Assembly: GCA_006503535.1 (NCBI GenBank) | Contig: QYRS01000007.1 | Location: 2,418,001-2,482,000, forward strand | DNA from: Arthrinium phaeospermum | Lineage: Eukaryota > Ascomycota > Sordariomycetes > Amphisphaeriales > Apiosporaceae | Direction: 5' to 3' | Length of the DNA: 64,000 nt | The notes under the pieces: generated by a model | Database searches by the model: none | Told to the model about the DNA's origin: nothing | What the model saw: only the letters and a program-made list of their open reading frames with translations | Part shown: positions 22,129 to 35,246 of the stretch, piece by piece | How positions within the stretch are numbered: the stretch's first letter is position 1 | How the letters are laid out: each line of letters opens with the position of its first letter | Translations under genes and position numbers: made by a program

Positions 22129-25100
22129 CTATGAATCCAAAGACATAACTTGGTTGGTCGATTCAACCCAGTTGCTGACGTTCTTGAGTCTAAGATACCA
22201 ATTCTCAACATCCTCAATGCCAACAATTTCTTCAGTATTACTGTCAGTATCCGAATCCTCAGAGCAGCTATCATCACTAGAGCTGGATATGCCCCATCCT
22301 ACCGGTGCCTCGGACAATGTTGGATAATAGCCTTCTCGTTCACACTCGTAATCAATCGTTGACCTGTACTCAGTAATGAGTTAGTTCAAGCCTCCAATGT
22401 AATTGGCTTAGGTCGGACTCTTACATTGATGACGAAGAGTCACAAAGCTCCAGCGCAGGCAGGCACATCTCCTGCCGAAATATTTGTTGGGTGTGCTGCT
22501 GGAGATAATCCACAATACCATGATACCTGTAAGCCTTCGCAATGCGGAATGTTCCATCCAGCCCAGTCCCACCTGGATGACCACTAAGGCCTCCTGCTTC
22601 AACCAACGACTGCACCATGTCCAGGTGTCCAGTCCAAGCTGCCATATCAACAGCTTGGAGAGTCGAACCCCCAGAGACGCTTCTCACACTCTTCCAACCG
22701 AAATTGACGCCTGGCTCGGCATTAACGTTCGCCCCGTTCTCCAGAAGTAAAGTAGCAAGAGCCAAGGATCCTTGGTATGCTGTCCGGTGAAGAGGTGTCA
22801 TGCTCCATTGACATGGCGTTGAATTGACTTCAGCCCCGTTCTCTATAAGCATCCTTATCAACTTCACACTTGGCCAGTATTGACAGGCGAATTCGATGGC
22901 TGTGTTGTGTTTGACATGTACACCCGAGCGCGCGACTGTGCCCATACGCTGATTGACATCACATCCTCTTTGAACGAGCTCATCCACCAGTGTACCTCGC
23001 CGTTTCCACATGGCTTCCATCAGTAAGGAGCGACCATGGTTGCTATTGGGGTTATCGTTGAGGTCCAAACCCGTTTCCAAGATAATGCGTATATTAGCAT
23101 CGGACTCTTCTAGTTCAATTAGCATTGACACCAGAGACCTCAACTTGAACGCCAGAGATAAAGGGGCATGTGGGCCGGTAAGTCGAAAAAGCTTCCAGAA
23201 CACTTGTAGGTATTCCTCTCTTCCAGCCCAAATTCCGCCCGCTGAGCAGAGTTTTCTGCGACATGGGCCGTATAGAGATGCTTCAAGAATTGATATCCCG
23301 TTGGAGCTGAGTGCGTGCAAGTCCGCGCCTTTTTCGATGAGAAGGTCCACCACTTTCGATCGGTCCACGAACACGTGAAGCAATGCATCATGTAACATGG
23401 TGGTTTCCCCGAGGCAGTTCTTGTACTGCTGTTTCTCTCTCAGGTGTGAATGCACTTCCACCCCCTCGTGGACAAGGTAAGAAGCAGTAGCAAAATTGCA
23501 TCCCTTCCGTAGGGCCATATGAAGGGTATTGATACCAAAGAAGCGGGTGAATGCTATCCCACGATGTTGTAAACTGATACAAAGTGGATAGTCAGGCTCG
23601 AAGCCAGCTGTGTTCTGTAATTCTTTGAGGTCATAAATCAAGTATTCCACATTCCAAACGCCACAGTGGAGGCCGTAATGGTACGAGGGCGGCTGACAGG
23701 AGGTTTTCCTGCGACACATCAATGTAAACACCTTTGTCAAGAAGTAACTGAATAATGATGCTGCGGGACCGCTGACACATCGGGAGGTCAAAGTTTGGAT
23801 CAACCTTTGGCGCACGTTGAAATATACCAAGATTGTTCAGGTGGCCTCCCGGAACAAGTGGTTGTTGTAGGCCAAGCACATACTGGAACATGTCCAGGCC
23901 CTCAAGGTTGACTTCATGTTCAAGTAGCTTCCTCAGACCTGTTGTGTTACATGTTGCAGCGGCCAATATAGCGGGACTCCATTGTCGAAACTTCAAATTT
24001 GATGTTACGAGCATCCCTACGTTCGGGTCAACGCCGAACTGAAGCAAGCCATCTAGAACATCATCTGCACCACAGCTCGCAGCTTGTGTTATTGCAACTT
24101 GCAGCATTTTTGTCTTGGTCACATTTGACACGGAGATAGCGTCCAGGTACCTTTGAAGTTCGGTGCAGCCGCCTTCAACAGCCAGGTAGATACCGGCGAC
24201 CGTAACACGGGTTTGGGCCCACTCACTGTTCTGAGCGATAATGTGGTAAGCTTTCCGATCAGCCTCTTGTCTCGAGATAATAAGCTGATCGATCAGCAGC
24301 ACCGGACTGCCCGGGAAACCCAGCGGAGGCATTTCGATATCTAACTGATTTGTCCGATCCCACGTTGAAGGCACGGAATCTGCTTTCATCCCCGCTTTTA
24401 TCACCATTTCCACGCATCGGAGACAAGGTGAGCGTCGTCCGAACGGTTCGTATAGTCCGGCAACCTGGGAAATGATACTATTGCCGTACCTATTGACGTT
24501 TTCATCGATCCACTTCCCACTTGTACGAGCACCCGCGCCGATCAGGACTCTTAGCATTCCCGCATCACGATTATGTGCGGCCTGTGCCAGACCAAACATA
24601 CACCAGGTGTGGTTTCGTTTGTAGGAAGCTGGCAATAATGATTGAGGGAACACCGTGTCTGGTGATACTCCGTACTTCAATAAGCGAAGAACGGAGCTTG
24701 CGGCTCTGTTGGACCCCAAGTCCACAGCCATCGCAAAGTATATATTGTGATCAGACTGGATCAGATGGTCGTTCTCTGCTGACAAACCGATCTCAAGTAA
24801 TGTGTCAAAGACGCTGCCATTCTGGCACTGCCACGCTGATCGGATACAGCTCTCCCATGTGGCGATTATAGACGATAATCCGAGGTTGAATAAAAGCAAT
24901 AGCAGCTTCGTCTTACCAAGCTGTGAAATTACCTCAAGATATCGACGGGACAAGTTTGCATTGAGATGATTGTTTGAAAACATGTAGCAGGCTCGTAGGA
25001 TATCCTCGAAGAAGTAGTCGGATACATGGAGGCTTGCGGTGTGATCTGAGGCAATCCTGGAAGATCTGGTTGCAGTGTCTGTAGATCCCCATTGGATTGC

Positions 25101-25983
25101 GTCGCGGCACTGGTGGTGCACATTCCGCTGGGCCGTGTCATGAGAGGGCAGAATAGAGCCATCATGGGTGAGAGCAGTCTCACCCAAGGGCCAACTACGG
25201 GAGAGCCCTGAAGAGCAGTCAGTAATCATTGGAATTTGCATCAGGTTTCAGGCTATCTGACAGATGTCTTGCAGTTTCATGACGAGAACCCTGAAAGGTG
25301 TGGTGGTCATGAAAGGTGCGGGCGCCCCTGTATCATGCTTCATTGCCTGGGGCAGTATTGCCGTTGTATCGACCTTGATAATCGATGCCCCTGCTGAATG
25401 GGCCGGTATGGTATCGATAAAGCTGTGCAAGTCCGGCTGGGGTGACGGTGATAACCGTGGCGGCGTTCTGATGTCAATACCGGCACGCAGGATCGGGCTT
25501 CTCACTGCTGATTATATCAGTGATACTCGGTGCGATGACGTGCAAAAGATATTCCACAGACTTACCGACCTGGCGATTGTTGGGCCGGTTGTAGCGGCGG
25601 CATTCTTTCACAATCCGTTTCCGTTCAAGAACTCGTCCACGAAATACAACCTCACTTGACTTGCTTAGCTGCTCCCGTTTCTTGACTCGATGATGTATAG
25701 CAACCCAGTCGTCCCTTTTCAAATTCTTTGAGAGTCCGAGCTCATCGCGAAGAACTACTTCGTACGTCGTGATTCTTTACTTGTCAGTGCCAGCCTTCGT
25801 TGAGGGCAAATGAGCTGGATGGACTTACTTGAACTCGGGCCAACCATATCTTTGTTCCATCGATGATTTCACTTGTGTCAAAGTCTGGTCCCGATCTATA
25901 TACAGCTCGTGCAGTTGGGCTTCGTATTGTTTCCACAGGGTAAGGTCCTGAAGCTCGGGGGCAGATCTGACGGGCGGTCCCAT
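22129..25983 (-). CDS. Clr5-domain ankyrin-repeat protein
   Basis: Six exons (25983-25829, 25774-25566, 25507-25262, 25207-23685, 23614-22425 and 22363-22129) give 1185 aa; all phases close and the total length is a multiple of three. The N-terminus is a Clr5 domain: LWKQYEAQLHELYIDRDQTL, QRYGWPEF, then YEVVLRDELGLSKNLKRDDW over the first intron. A Pro-rich linker follows, then a long alpha-helical solenoid. Ankyrin repeats are clearest near the C-terminus (MTPLHRTAYQGSLALATLLL, NGANVNAEPG, MAAWTGHLDMVQSLVEAGG). The tail is acidic (SSSSDDSCSEDSDTDSNTEE). An apparent frame break near 23650 is explained by a 70-bp intron (donor GTACCA, acceptor TTACAG). The donors of introns 3 (GTCAGA) and 4 are weak, so those junctions are less sure. 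It is probably a nuclear or cytosolic scaffold; its role is unknown. Confidence 0.8.
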
Positions 25984-26718
25984 CGCGACAGTTGTTTCTA
26001 TCACGATCTTGACTTGGTACTATGAACTCATAAGGTCCGGATGCGCAACATGTATCTGTTCATTAATAGAGAAATATCAGGAAATGAGATGCGTTTGAGA
26101 ATCAGTTAGAGTTGCACTTTCCAGAATTCTCCGCCGCGCTTGGGAAGTACTTATTAACGTCGATATAGACTAAATGTTTCGGTGAACGATTTGGACTGCT
26201 GACTCATACGATCTGTTGATTGGGTATCATCGCCTACCAAGAATGAGGCAAGAAGTTGCCAGCGGTTTCGTTCCAAAATCCGACCAATGTCCTACCATCG
26301 GATATTTCATGGCTGCATGTTGCCTAATTTTGCTGCCGACTCCCCCAATCACAGACCTGAGGCCAAAATCTGACAAGTAAACTCGCAAGGGAGATAGAAC
26401 ATTCGACCGGTCCTTCTGCCTTCAATGATAGCCAATCACCAATTCCTCGCCCGAACTCATACACACTTAATAAGCGTGGACTCGTTTTAGTAAAGGCATA
26501 CTGTCGGGCGTACCAGTAAAGGAGACGATCGACTGGTACGGTCATTACTTGCTGGTGCATGGGTCCATGAAAAGCTCGTACTGCTTGTGTGAACGTGGCT
26601 TTATAATACGGAATCTATTAGCTCGGTCCCCGATGGCTCCGAACGGCTAAACTCCTAAGCGTTAGTAATGCACCGAGTCTGTAGTCCATATTACAATAGC
26701 CTTACTGAACTAGTGAGT
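25984..26718. other. Intergenic stretch, no gene seen
   Basis: Promoter side of the Clr5-ankyrin gene, ending at the TA duplication of the first transposon. No supported ORF. Confidence 0.45.
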
Positions 26719-26720
26719 TA

Positions 26721-26758
26721 AGATCAACCCCCCCCCTGCGCACCACCCCTGCTGCGTA
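26721..26758. repeat. Left TIR of the first transposon
   Basis: Pairs in inverted orientation with 27878-27916. This copy keeps the less mutated (GC-richer) version. Confidence 0.85.
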
Positions 26759-27877
26759 TTAACTAATTTATAACACCATCTAGTAATAATATTACGATAC
26801 GATAAAATATAATAAATTAATAAATATATTAATTAAATTATTTTTTTTATAAACCGGAAGATAATTAATTTAAATTTTATTTATTAAATACTTTTATATA
26901 AATTTTTTAATAATATAAAAGGAATAATTATTAATAATAAAGTAACGTTATTATTTAAAGTTATTAAACTTTATTTTTAAAATATACGTTTTTAAATTAT
27001 TTTAACGCGATAAAATTATTAATTTATTTATTAAAGTTAATTATAAACTTTTAATTATCGATTTTAAAGTTAAATTCGTTTTTAAATTATTATTATTAAA
27101 TCGATTTACCCGTGAATATTATTAATAAAGGGATAATTTTTTTAAAGTTATTAATATATTTAATTATAATTATTTAATTTAATTTATTAAAATTTTTAAT
27201 AAATATTTTTTTTATATCGATAAGGTTTATTATTAACGGGTTATTTTTAAATTTTATAACGATATTTATTTCGTTAACGTTATAAATATACTTTAAAGAT
27301 ATATTTTTAACGTTTTTTAAATCGAATCGATTAAAAAAAAAGCTTAAATTTTCTAATAATGTATCATTAATGCGTCGTATATTAAGTTATAAATTCTTAA
27401 TTAATTAAATTATTAAGTTTCGTACGATAAATTTAATATATTATTTTTTACCAAGGATATAACGCGAGTCGGTTACTTTTAAAATTTATTACGTATAAAA
27501 TTAGAATTAATTCATTAGAAATACAAACTTTAATTTAATTTATATAATTACTTAATTAATTAAATAACTTTTTTAAATTTTAAAAAAACTTAGAAAAATT
27601 AATTCCTTTTTATATAGTTTATATATTTAAAAAGTAACGTTTAAAAAATTAATATATAACGCGGTATATTTGGACTACCCCGCGAAGGGTATCGCCGATT
27701 AAAACTTATTTAACGATAAATTTTTCACGTAATTAATAATTAATAAATATATTAATAAAAAACGGGAGAAAAAGCGATAAAAATAATATAAAAATAATAT
27801 TATTATAATAAAATTAAAAGGAAGTATATATAAAAAAAGGTAATTAATAATTAAATTAAAACGCGTCGCGTAGCTGG

Positions 27878-27916
27878 TACGTAGTAGGGGTGGTGCGTAG
27901 GGGGGGGGGTTAATCT
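27878..27916. repeat. Right TIR of the first transposon
   Basis: Inverted partner of 26721-26758, differing only by transitions towards A/T plus one extra base in the homopolymer. Confidence 0.85.
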
Positions 27917-28009
27917 TATTTATTAGTCTTTAATAATTAACCCTACTAATATAGCCTATCTCTATAGACCTCATATTGGCGTCAGCACAGCTCATATAGT
28001 TCATATCCT

Positions 28010-31000
28010 TCAAACCTCCAAGCGCTGAGCCACAGCGCCCGCCAGCGCCCGGATGCTCATCGCCGGCGACAAGAGCTGCTGGAAGGTAACCTCGAGGCCA
28101 AACTGCTTGTGCAGCCAGTTCCGCAGCTCGGCCCCAATCATGCTGTCGAGGCCGTACGCCGCCACGGATGAGCCGTCCATCGCGAACCGTTCGACGGGCA
28201 CCAGCAGCATCTTGGACAGCTTCCCGATGACGTGCGCCCCGACCGCCTCCAGCACGGCCTCAGGCCCTTGCGCACGCGCGGCCTCGACCACGCCGGCCCA
28301 GTCGTCCCCGTTGCCGGGCTGTCTGCTGCCGTCGCGCGCCTGGGCGAAACGGTCCACCTCGGCCCGCAAGGCGGAAAGGCGCGCGTCGTTGTACCAGTAG
28401 GCGTTGCTGCTCGAGCCGGCCCTCTTCATGGCGGCGGCGAGGCGGGCCGGCTCGAGGCCGAGGATGATTTGGGGGTTCGCGGCCCGCTGCGGGTGCAGCA
28501 TGGCCGTCTCGAACCCGCGCAGCATCTCGGCCTCGTCGATGCCGTACATGGCCTTGCGCGTCAGGGCCGCCTCGATGTGGGCGTTCTCGGCCACGACGCC
28601 GACGTCCAGGATCATGGGCAGGACCAGCGAGGTGGCGGGGCGGCCCTGCCGATGGGTGCGGTTTCGGGCCAGGGCGTCGAGGAAGCTGTTGGCCGCGCAG
28701 TAGTTGGCCTGGCCCGGATTGCCGATGGCGGCCGAGATGGAGCTGGTCAGGACGAAGAAGTCGAGCTCGTGGTTGCGGAGCGCCTGGTCGAGGTTCTTGG
28801 CGCCCTCGGCCTTGGGGCGCACGGCCGACGCGAACTGCTCGTGCGTCATGGTCTCGTACAGGCCGTCGTCGAGCACCATGGCCGCGTGCACCACCCCGCG
28901 AATCGGGACGCCCGTGGCCAACACCTCGGATACGGTGCGTTCGACATCGGCCAGAACGGTGGCGTCTCCCCGGAAGACGCGCACCTTGGCCCCGGCGTCT
29001 TCGAGGTTTTGCACGACCTATTATTTAACGTGTCGTCAGCACCATCTCCCGAATCTCCGGTCGGGTCTCAGCCAGGGGGAAAACTTACGGCCTTGGCGCT
29101 TGCGTGGTCGGTCCCGGACCGGGATAAGAAGACAAACTCTCGAGCGCCTCTGGCTAGCATGAAGCTGGTCAGGCTGCGGCCGAGACCACCCAGGCATCCG
29201 ACAAGTAGATAGGCTCCGTCGGGGGAGAACGTGACCTTTCTTCGCGATGGGCGCATCTAGATAAGCTTGTGGTCAGTCACTTGTATAGGTGGCAATAAGT
29301 TGTAGTACAGGATATCTCAATGTACCTTAACCATGCTGGTTCCGTTGTTGAATTGCACCACCATCTGTTCCGAGCCATCCTGGGGAGGGCTGATACACCC
29401 AACGTCCTGGATCGTGGCAGCCGTCGAGAACGACTGGCCCGACGGGTTCCGCTCGAGATGGCCGAGAGCCTGATGCAACAAACCCCCTAGCTGCTCCGGC
29501 TGTCTCTTATAAAGGGCCTTCAGGCTGGCGAGAGAGAAGGACGCTCCCCGCAAGAAAGGGGCGGGGTCCAGGTGGTCTCCCACCTCATCGCTCTTGAGGA
29601 CGAAACGTGCTCCGGGTGCCATCATGGATCGCCAGACGTCCTTGGACACGGCGTTGAAGGCGTTGGAGACCACCACACGGGGCTGGATCCCCTTCTGTCC
29701 CAACTGATGGCGGAGCCGTTGACTATCCGATGCCACAATCAAGGAAGCGGGTGCGAGATGGCATTGTGCCACCACCGCCTCCAACGCCGACGTTGTGTGA
29801 ACGGCCACGACAAGACGGAAGCCCATGGATCGCTCGAGGGCGGCCAGAGCGCCCACAAATGACCAATCTGGACCTTCTAGCAGTAAGAGCACGTCTTCTC
29901 CGGCCTTGACCGAGCCCGTGTTGACGACGGCGTGCACCGCACTGGCCAGCGCCTGGACCGCGGCCGCAAGTCCTGCGCCGTGATGCTTTTGCACGTCATA
30001 AAGCGCACAGTGCGAGAGGGGTGCTCTAGCCACCGTTTGGAACGGATCGTGCGTGAAGGTCACTGCGTTTCGACCGATGACGTCGCGATCCAGACCCGGA
30101 CCGACGGCGGTCACGGTTCCGGTAACCAGCCGCGGTCCGCCTGGGTGCATCCGGAGGTCGGCCGCCTCGATAAGGGAAGTGTCCACGCGAATCTGGATCT
30201 CATTGGCAACCAGGGGAGGCCGGTCGTCTTCGTCGGCCTGGAACACGAGCTCCCCTTCCTCGAAAGTTCCGCGCAGAGGCGGCTGGTCCGCATCCAACAC
30301 CGCAGCCTGTGGGCTCGCCGAGTCGGCATTGAACTCTGCGTTGAGCTCGTCGCTCGGCAGGACCCGCGGGATGTTCAGGGTTCCATCGCGCAGCCACCAC
30401 TCTACCTCGTCCCCCGAGTCCTTGGTGTGGATGTGGTCCAGGCGGCCGGCGACGGCGTCGGTGATGGAATCCACGTCTTCGCCCGCGTCGACGTCCATGA
30501 GCAGGATCCTCGACGACGTCAGCTCGGACCGGATGGCGCGCAGAAGACCCTGGGCCATGCCGGCTGTCGTGGAGACGCCCTCGTTGACCCCGGAGGTCAG
30601 CCACAGCGTAGGGACGCCCGAGGTCAAGAGAGTCTTGAGGCACTCGAACGTTTCACTGTTAATGTTGTCCAGCATATGACCTCGTGTGTCGTCGACCACG
30701 AACACGCTCTCACCGCTCTTGTCCGAGCTCCTCCGGGCTATATGGCGGATCTCGGTCTCCTCGACCACCAGCCCTCGCCGCTGGAGGCCGGCCACCGACA
30801 GCGCCGTACTGGTACCTGGGTAGGTAAAGATTTCCACTGCCTTGGATTTCGAGACCCCGTTGGTCTCGGGGGCACCCAGATACCTACAAGTTGCCACGAC
30901 AACTTCCTGGACAGGGACGCAGAGCTGCGCCGCGGTGAACCCTGATTGGCGAAGATACGCATCGAGAGTGGCCCTCTCTGCTGATCCCGGAACGGTCAGG

Positions 31001-34000
31001 ATTGCCATGCAACCTGGGGACATGGCTGCCGCTGCCTTGTCAAAGAGGTCTTGTCCATAGGCCAGGTGGCCGTGCCGGAACACAACAACGTCGTCGGTCT
31101 CGGCCTTTCCAGACTCATGCTTGGATGAGGACACGTCATTCAAGTCGGAAATACGCAACTTGACTTTGGGGTCCAACTTTCGGGCGACTGCGTCCACGAT
31201 CCTGTCGTCGCACTGGCCGGTGAACAAGACTTGGCCGACGGGATGCTTGTGGTGAATACACTCCAGAATGTACGAAATGCTCTCCTCCTCGGTGTGGTGA
31301 AGCGCGGGTAGTCGGAGCAGAGTATCGATGTCTGGCCTCCACACCGTTTCGGCATAGGGCCGTCGCGCACCCGGTTCGCTGTCGCGGTCTTGAGGTACCG
31401 CGGCCTCGTACGAGACGCAGACGAGGTTTCGGACGTCCAGGGCGACGGTTCCGTCGCCCATGACCAGCTTGGAGTGCGTGTTGAAGTGCCGGCCGTCTAC
31501 CTCGTCGGTCCAGGCCACGCCGTGTCCCGGCCCGCTGCCCGCCTCCCCGTGGTGCGGCGAAATGGTCAGCTCCTCGATCTTGACCGGGACCACGCCGTGC
31601 TTCATCGAGTTGTAGAGCCCCGCGTTGATGGAGATGATGATCAATTGGAAACAGCCGTCTATGGTCAAGGGGTGCAGGAGGTACCGGGACTCGCCGCGCA
31701 TGAGGCCGCTCTCGGTGCCGACTTTGACGGTGGCGGCCGCCTTTTGCGAGGTACCGTCGGTGCGGATCTCGTCCAGGGGCTGGAAGCTGTTGGTGTATTC
31801 GAATCCGACGCGGTGGAAGGCGTCGTACCAGCTCTTGCCCGAGACCAGCCTGGTGAGTTTGGACTGCTCGACCGGGTGTGCCTCCTCGCGAAGGGCCTCT
31901 TGTGCGTGCAGGTTGGCCGTCACGTATCCCTCGCAGTGCACCGTCCACTGCCCCTCCGACAGGGATTGGACGGAAAACCTCCACCAGTCTTGCTCCCCTC
32001 GCGTCAAGTGGAGCTGCGTCTCAATGCCGTCGTCCGACTCGGGGATGGCCAGGGCGGTGCGGATACTGACGTCCCGGAACGTCAAGCTCTCGACGTGGGT
32101 TCCCCGCACATCGCAAACCTGGCGTAGTCCCTCGGCCGCCATGGACAAATGTCCGGCGGCGGGGAATATGCTCTCCCCACCCAACTGTTTCCATATAATA
32201 AATGCCGTTAGAAAGAGAAAGACGGTCACCGTATACAGTTCGGATTGAAGCACTTACCCTGTGGTCCCGGAGCCAGGGGATGTCCTTGTGGCGCAGCCGG
32301 TTGCTCCAGGACAGGGACTGGTCGGACAGGCCGTACATGCTCCTCCCCAGCAGGTCGTGGCGGGCGTGCGTGAAGTGCCGCTGCTCGTGGCTGAGCCTCG
32401 GCTCCGTCCAGAAGGTGTTTTCGTAGTTCCATTGGTACGGCGGCAGGTCGACCAAGAGCCGGGGCTTCTTGTCCGCGCCGAGAGGGGCGTTGACCTCGTC
32501 GGCGTCAATGGGATAGTCCAGGAGGAACAGCGAGCCGGCCGTCTCGATGAGGTTCCGGGCGCCGTCCTTTCCTCTGATCAGGGTAGGGATGTACCTGAAC
32601 TGCTCCGACATACCCTGGGATTGGAAGATTTGCTTCAGAGGGCCCGCGAGGGCCGAGTGGGGCCCAATCTCGACCATGACCCTCACGTCTTCCAGTTGGG
32701 ATGATATCTCGGTCACGGCCTCCTCGAACAGGACGCGCTGGCGGAGGTTCTGGCTCCAGTAGCAAGGGGGGACAGTCTCCCCAGTCTCCTCCCGTCCCGT
32801 AACAGAAGAGAACCATTGGGCAATGGGGCAACGCCATTCCAAGTCGCCCTCGGACAAGCGAGACAGGGCCGTGTCGAGCAGCCTCTCATAAACCGTCGCA
32901 ACAGATTCCATCTGCGGAGAGTGGTAAGCCTTTCCAGTGGCCAGCTCTCTGGCAAACAGTCCCTCGTCCTGGAGCTGTTTCGCCAGTGCGGCGACGGCGG
33001 TGCAAGTACCGCTCAGGGTCGTGCTGTCTGGGGAGTTATGGCAGGCCACGACCACGGAGCTGTCGGACGGCAGACGCGCAGATATCTCTTGGCTCCCCAG
33101 GCCAACGGCCAACATGGAGCCGACAGGGGCGTGATGCTTGACGGCGTATCCGCGAAGGAAGGCGGCAACGATGGCTTCGGGCGCACTAACGCGGCCCGCC
33201 GCATAGGATGCGGCGATTTCGCCCGACGAGTGACCGACGGTGACGGCAGGCACGATGTTCCAGGTGGACAGCAGGTCGACAATAGCGATTTGCACGGCGG
33301 TGCAGACGGGCTGGGCAACCGACGCGTCGTTGATGTCAATGCCGCTCTCAGGGTCGCCGTTGAGCGCCTGTTCGAGCGTCCAGGACGGCCGCAAGCTTTT
33401 GTCGAGGGCGGGGCCGCGGAGAATGCGATCGAGACTCTGGATCACGTCCAGGAAGTACGGGAACGCGGCCATGGCGGCGGCCCCAAGACGTGGCCATTGG
33501 GCGCCCTGTCCGGTGAAGACGAAGCAGAGGGATGGGGCCCTCGGCTGGGCATTTCCGACGGTGAAGCTTGCAGGGGTAAAATCCTGGACGATGCTGTCGC
33601 CCGAGCCCGAGGCGACGGTAAAGCCGCGGACGGGGAATCTGGATCGACGAGAAAGCAACGTGTAAGCCAGGTCTGGGACGTGGTAGTCGGACACGACGCG
33701 AGCGTACGCGTCTATGTTGCGCTCGAGCGTCGTCTTGTCGTGGGCAGAGAGCGCAAGGAGGTACGGTCGGTTCTGGGAGGCCTTGGAGTAGCTGTAAGCG
33801 GACGTGGCGCGCGGCTGTCCGTGGTGGTAGAGGGGGTGGAGCGAGTGGACCGACTCGACGACGACGTGGCCGTTGGTGCCGCCGTACCCGAAGGACGAGA
33901 CGCCCGCGCGGCGGACGGCGGCGTTGGCGGGCCACGGCATGTTCTCCTTGGGTATGGTGATGTTCCACCCCTTTTCGTCGATTTCCGGGTTGACGGTCTC

Positions 34001-35246
34001 CAAGCCGGCCACGCCCGGGATAAGGGCGCCTTCGGTCATCAGGGCTGCCTTCATGACGGCGAAGATGCCGCTGGCCGCCTCGCTATGCCCGATGTTGGCC
34101 TTGATGGCGCCGACGACCAAGGGGCTGTCGCGGCTGTCGTTCATGGCCTTCGCAATGCCATGGGTCTCGATTGGGTCTCCGACCGGCGTGCCCGTGCCGT
34201 GACACTCGACGTAGGCGGTCCTGGAGGGATCGAGACCGGCACGTTCATAGACGGATCGAATGACACGCTCTTGGCCATGCTTGTCCGGGTGTGTTATGCC
34301 CATGCCCGGGACCTTGCCATTGGTGTTGACGGCGGAGCCGCGGATGACGCCCCGGATCGGGTCCCCGTCGCGGATGGCATCCGACAGACGCTTGAGGTAC
34401 AGTGCGCCAGCCCCCTCGGCCCGGCCGTACCCATCGGCCGAGACGTCAAAGGTGTGACATCTGGACGTCGGGGACAGGATTCCGAGCTTGGCGGTGTTCA
34501 TGTGCTGGTCCACGGTCAGAATCAAGTTGACACCGCCAGCCACCGCCGCGGTACAGTCTCTTGCCCGCAGGGACAGGCAGGCGTGGTGGATTGCATAGAT
34601 GGACGACGAGCAGGCCGTGTTGATGGTGAAGCTCGGGCCCTTCAAGTCGAAAACGTTGCCGATCCGGGCGCTGATGATACCCGTGTCGACGCCCGTGGCG
34701 ACGTAGTTGTGTCGGAAATCGCCGTCTTTGGTCGACATCTGTTGGTAGTCGCTGGTAAAGCTGCCGACAAAGACGGCCGTGTTGGACCCGGCCACGTCCT
34801 CCAGCGTACGGCCGGCCGACTCGAAGGCCTCGTAGACGACTTCCAGCATCTTGCGCTGCTGCGGGTCCAGCCACATGGCCTCGATCGGCGTCATGTGGAA
34901 GAAGCTGGGGTCGAAGTCCTCGGCCTTGCCGTCGAGGAAGTAGCCTCCGGCCACGTTGAAGCTTCCCGGCCGCTCCAGCGTCTCGTGCAGGTATGCGTCT
35001 ATGTTGAAGCGCGAGTCCGGCACCTTGGCCGTGTGGACCGACCGCCTCTGCTTGAGTGCCTCCCAGAGCGAGCCCGCGGAGCTGATACCCCCGGGCAGCC
35101 GGCATGCTGGAACGGGCGGTTAGCGGCTTTCGGATAGGCGATGGATGGATGTGATACTGTTCGTGACGAGACTTACACATTCCAACAATGGCGATGGGCT
35201 CCATCGTGCACTCTTCGTGCGAGGGAGGAGACTCGAAATGAGGCAT
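28010..35246 (-). CDS. Highly reducing type I polyketide synthase
   Basis: Exons 35246-35177, 35106-32258, 32184-29326, 29256-29089 and 29017-28010 (introns 70, 73, 69 and 71 bp) give 2317 aa. KS: Cys189 in FTINTACSSS, His326 in ECHGTGTP, His364 in KANIGHSEA. AT: Ser650 in VGHSSGEIAA. DH: His972 in HRLGGESIFP (HxxxGxxxxP, split by intron 2) and Asp1149 in IDGCFQ. A structural pseudo-KR follows, and no methyltransferase SAM motif is visible. The ER-like region (about 1600-1910) lacks the NADPH-binding GGVGQAA motif and is probably inactive. KR: GGLGRS near 1949 and Tyr2088 in GQANYCAANS. ACP: Ser2274 in YGLDSMIGAE. It should build a partly reduced, polyene-type chain; no release domain is present. 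The first ATG is used (MPHFESPPS); a second lies 14 codons later. Unlike its neighbours it has no frameshift. Confidence 0.93.

Larger units (their letters stand above)
26721..27916. mobile_element. RIP-degraded TIR DNA transposon (short)
   Basis: A 1196-bp, extremely AT-rich block with terminal inverted repeats of 38-39 bp: left 26721-26758 (begins agatcaaccccccccc) and right 27878-27916 (reverse complement begins agattaacccccccccc). The two TIRs differ by four transitions (one C/T, three G/A) and one base in the C run. TA dinucleotides flank both ends (26719-26720 and 27917-27918), as in Tc1/mariner-type insertions. No ORF survives inside. It is too short for a complete Fot1/pogo element, so it is either a deleted copy or a non-autonomous one. 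It ends 93 bp from the PKS stop codon. Confidence 0.85.

Noticed and set aside
23615..23684. Apparent frameshift in the Clr5-ankyrin gene
   Set aside because: A 70-bp GT-AG intron with phase 0 on both sides joins the two frames exactly, so no pseudogene is needed here.
32816..35137. A 773-codon ORF on the plus strand opposite the PKS
   Set aside because: It is the GC-rich antisense shadow of the KS-AT exon, full of Gly/Arg/Asp, with no domain; the minus-strand frame carries all PKS motifs.
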